DNA of 64,000 bases from Acanthochromis polyacanthus (Eukaryota > Chordata > Actinopteri > Pomacentridae), in assembly GCF_021347895.1 (NCBI RefSeq), contig NC_067117.1, positions 18,819,858-18,883,857 on the forward strand, in the 5' to 3' direction. Position numbers and translations under genes: made by a program. The notes beneath the pieces were generated by a model, which saw only the letters and a program-made list of their open reading frames with translations, was not told where the DNA came from and searched no databases. Numbering within the stretch: position 1 is the stretch's first letter; every line of letters starts with the position of its first letter. Below are positions 62,156 to 64,000 of this stretch, one piece after another.

Positions 62156-64000
62156 CTACAGAAATGAAGGTGGGGACACGTAAAACTGTGAGCACTGGCT
62201 CGCTCTTCGATGCATTTAAGCAAATCAGCGTAATGTTTCAGTAAATCCTACTTAGAGAGGCTTAAAAAAAGAAGCTCATCTGAGGGGCTCAATACTGGAG
62301 AGCAAATCACAGCTGAAATCCAATAAATCCACTGACTAACAAAGGAAAGTAGGGAAACACGCAAAGTGTGTGGATGTGCTTGTGAGCGTGTGTGAAAAAG
62401 TACACAACTAGTGACGAATGTAGGTCTGTCTCCGTACGGCTGTATGTGATTGTGACCCTTTGTTTCAGTGCTGCTGCAGTTTGCTGCAGTGCACATTATG
62501 TCATCCCACCTGCTGCTCTCTCACTCACTCTCTCTATTTTTCTCTCCTCTTATTTCACTCCTATTTTTCTTTCTGCTGTCTGCAGCACACAAACTGAGCA
62601 TAGGGGGCGGAGCCACAGCTGTGACACAGAGATTCATGCTCCTCCCACTGCCCTCAGTTTCATAGTAAAACAGTTCAGCTCACGACAGAGCAAAACACTC
62701 CACTATTATAGCAGCCCAACACAAAAGAAGCACCTGTCTTCACCTGCAAATGCAAACACAACACATACAAATACAGAAACATGAACACACACAGACGCAC
62801 AAAAAGGCAAGAGATGAACATTTTTGGTTACACGACACCCACAAATATTAATAACAAGTGGGGAGAATACTAGAGAGGCTGGCATCTGCTGCTGTGTTAT
62901 TTTGTGACTAATTGAAATAAATTAATACATTATGATATTATTTGGTAGTTTGCAAAAAAATAATTGAAATTAAGCAATTAAGTAGGGATGAAATTTTCAT
63001 CTAATTACCCTTCTTAACTGACAAATCAGTTCTTGAATTTGAAATATTCATCTTCATGTCCTTGCACATTTCATTAATTTACACATCATACACAAGAATG
63101 GAGACTATGAAAATGGAAAAAAATAACACTGGAAAATTAACAGTGCAAATAAACGTGGATGAATTCCTCTGTCTGTAAAATAATAAACATCATAATTGTT
63201 GACTGACTTACTGTTTTTAATCATATGATTATATATAGTCTAAGTGCAATTCATTACTTTATAAACCATCACTGACTCTCTTAATTAAGTAAATAGTCTA
63301 TAACTGACAGTAAGAAAATGCACAAGTGTTCTGGTAACATTACAACTTCCCTTGAAGGCTTATAGATTACAGATTATTTTACACTTCTTGACTGCAATTC
63401 AGCTGCTTTTTAAAGTTTGTCTGTTTAACAATCATGCACTGATGAGCTAAAAACCTGCAGATTTACTGGTCAGCTTTGGACTTTGACACAGTTTTTCCAC
63501 TGCGTTTAATTTTTTTGTCCTCACATAAAATGACTATTCATCAGTCACAACACAGTTAAAGTCACAAATGTTGATAACACGTGACTGCAATTTCAATTTT
63601 CATTTCTTAAAAAACAGCAACCAGTGAAACAAACTTTTAAGCTTGTTAGCAACAATGAACAGTGCCACACTGCGTTTCATTTTAATCAGCAGTTGCTTTC
63701 CTAATATTGATTCTTCAATTTAACTAGTGATGATTTAAGTTGTCTAAATAAATAAATAAAACAGCTCACAGTTGGCACACTTTAAAGTAATGACTTCATT
63801 GCTAAATAGCAGGTGCAGATTTACATAAAACTCAAACTTCACTGCTTTTTCAGACTTTTTTCTCTTTTATTTGCAGATCAGTAGTTCTGCAATTACTTAA
63901 ATTCATTCAAACTCGTGTGTGCTTCAGAATTAGTGGGGAAATTGTGCCTCAAACAAAGAAATTTCAAAAGCAAACATCTAAACACGTGCAAAAATGTACA
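62156..64000 (-). other. CAMTA1 intron upstream of the first visible exon
   Basis: The exon at 62155 begins with two bases of a split codon, so a preceding exon must lie upstream. None is recognisable up to 64000; the region is AT-rich with a GC-box-like GGGGGCGGAGCC near 62604. I read it as intron. Confidence 0.6.

Noticed and set aside
60631..62195. Naming the transcription activator CAMTA2
   Set aside because: The ankyrin region alone is ambiguous, but ELRRPR and the SPLMDHR...EKGQGS tail fit CAMTA1.

Overview
This window is nuclear DNA from a ray-finned (teleost) fish. The genes are intron-rich and vertebrate in type: every reconstructed exon joins in frame through GT-AG, or rarely GC-AG, introns. 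The repeats are fish families: a tRNA-derived SINE, Tc1-like and hAT DNA transposons, a TTAA-flanked MITE, an L1-group LINE and long simple-sequence tracts. Gene names come from recognising the encoded proteins; no database was searched.

Layout. (1) 902-8732, plus strand: the last 14 coding exons of ACAP3, an Arf GTPase-activating protein with PH, ArfGAP and ankyrin domains; its BAR domain lies upstream of the window. A long 3' UTR follows. (2) 11.2-14.7 kb: intergenic, with a TTAA MITE, older repeat and two weak exon-like stretches. (3) About 14.8-22.9 kb, plus strand: a complete UBE2J2, a membrane-anchored ERAD ubiquitin-conjugating enzyme, with a CpG-rich first exon and a long intron holding two striking hairpins and a CT tract of about 125 bp. 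(4) 23.2-24.65 kb, plus strand: a small two-coding-exon RING-finger protein. (5) 24.65-30.2 kb: repeat-rich spacer with a 5'-truncated, decayed L1-group LINE (minus strand). (6) About 50.8 down to 30.2 kb, minus strand: a complete HIPK-family nuclear kinase, best matched to HIPK1, with 17 coding exons giving 1137 residues. Its introns hold an hAT transposon, an internally deleted Tc1-like element, a Tc1 remnant and a foldback repeat; a SINE sits in its 3' UTR. (7) 62155 down to 51.7 kb, minus strand: the 3' half of CAMTA1, a calmodulin-binding transcription activator (ankyrin repeats, IQ motifs, C-terminal tail). The CG-1 and TIG domains lie outside the window.

The five genes do not form one pathway. 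UBE2J2 and the RING protein both belong to the ubiquitin system and are adjacent on one strand, but nothing in the sequence shows that they act together. ACAP3 next to UBE2J2 matches the human 1p36.33 arrangement, and CAMTA1 is also a human 1p36 gene; HIPK1 is on 1p13 in human, so its place here reflects different chromosome history.

I found no convincing new biological system. The observations most worth following are a perfect 27-bp hairpin in a UBE2J2 intron, a nested cruciform beside the UBE2J2 first exon with a related palindrome in the HIPK1 first exon, GC-AG introns in both minus-strand genes, a shortened middle region in the HIPK1-like protein beside an hAT insertion, and an unexplained signal-peptide-like ORF at 25.4-25.7 kb.
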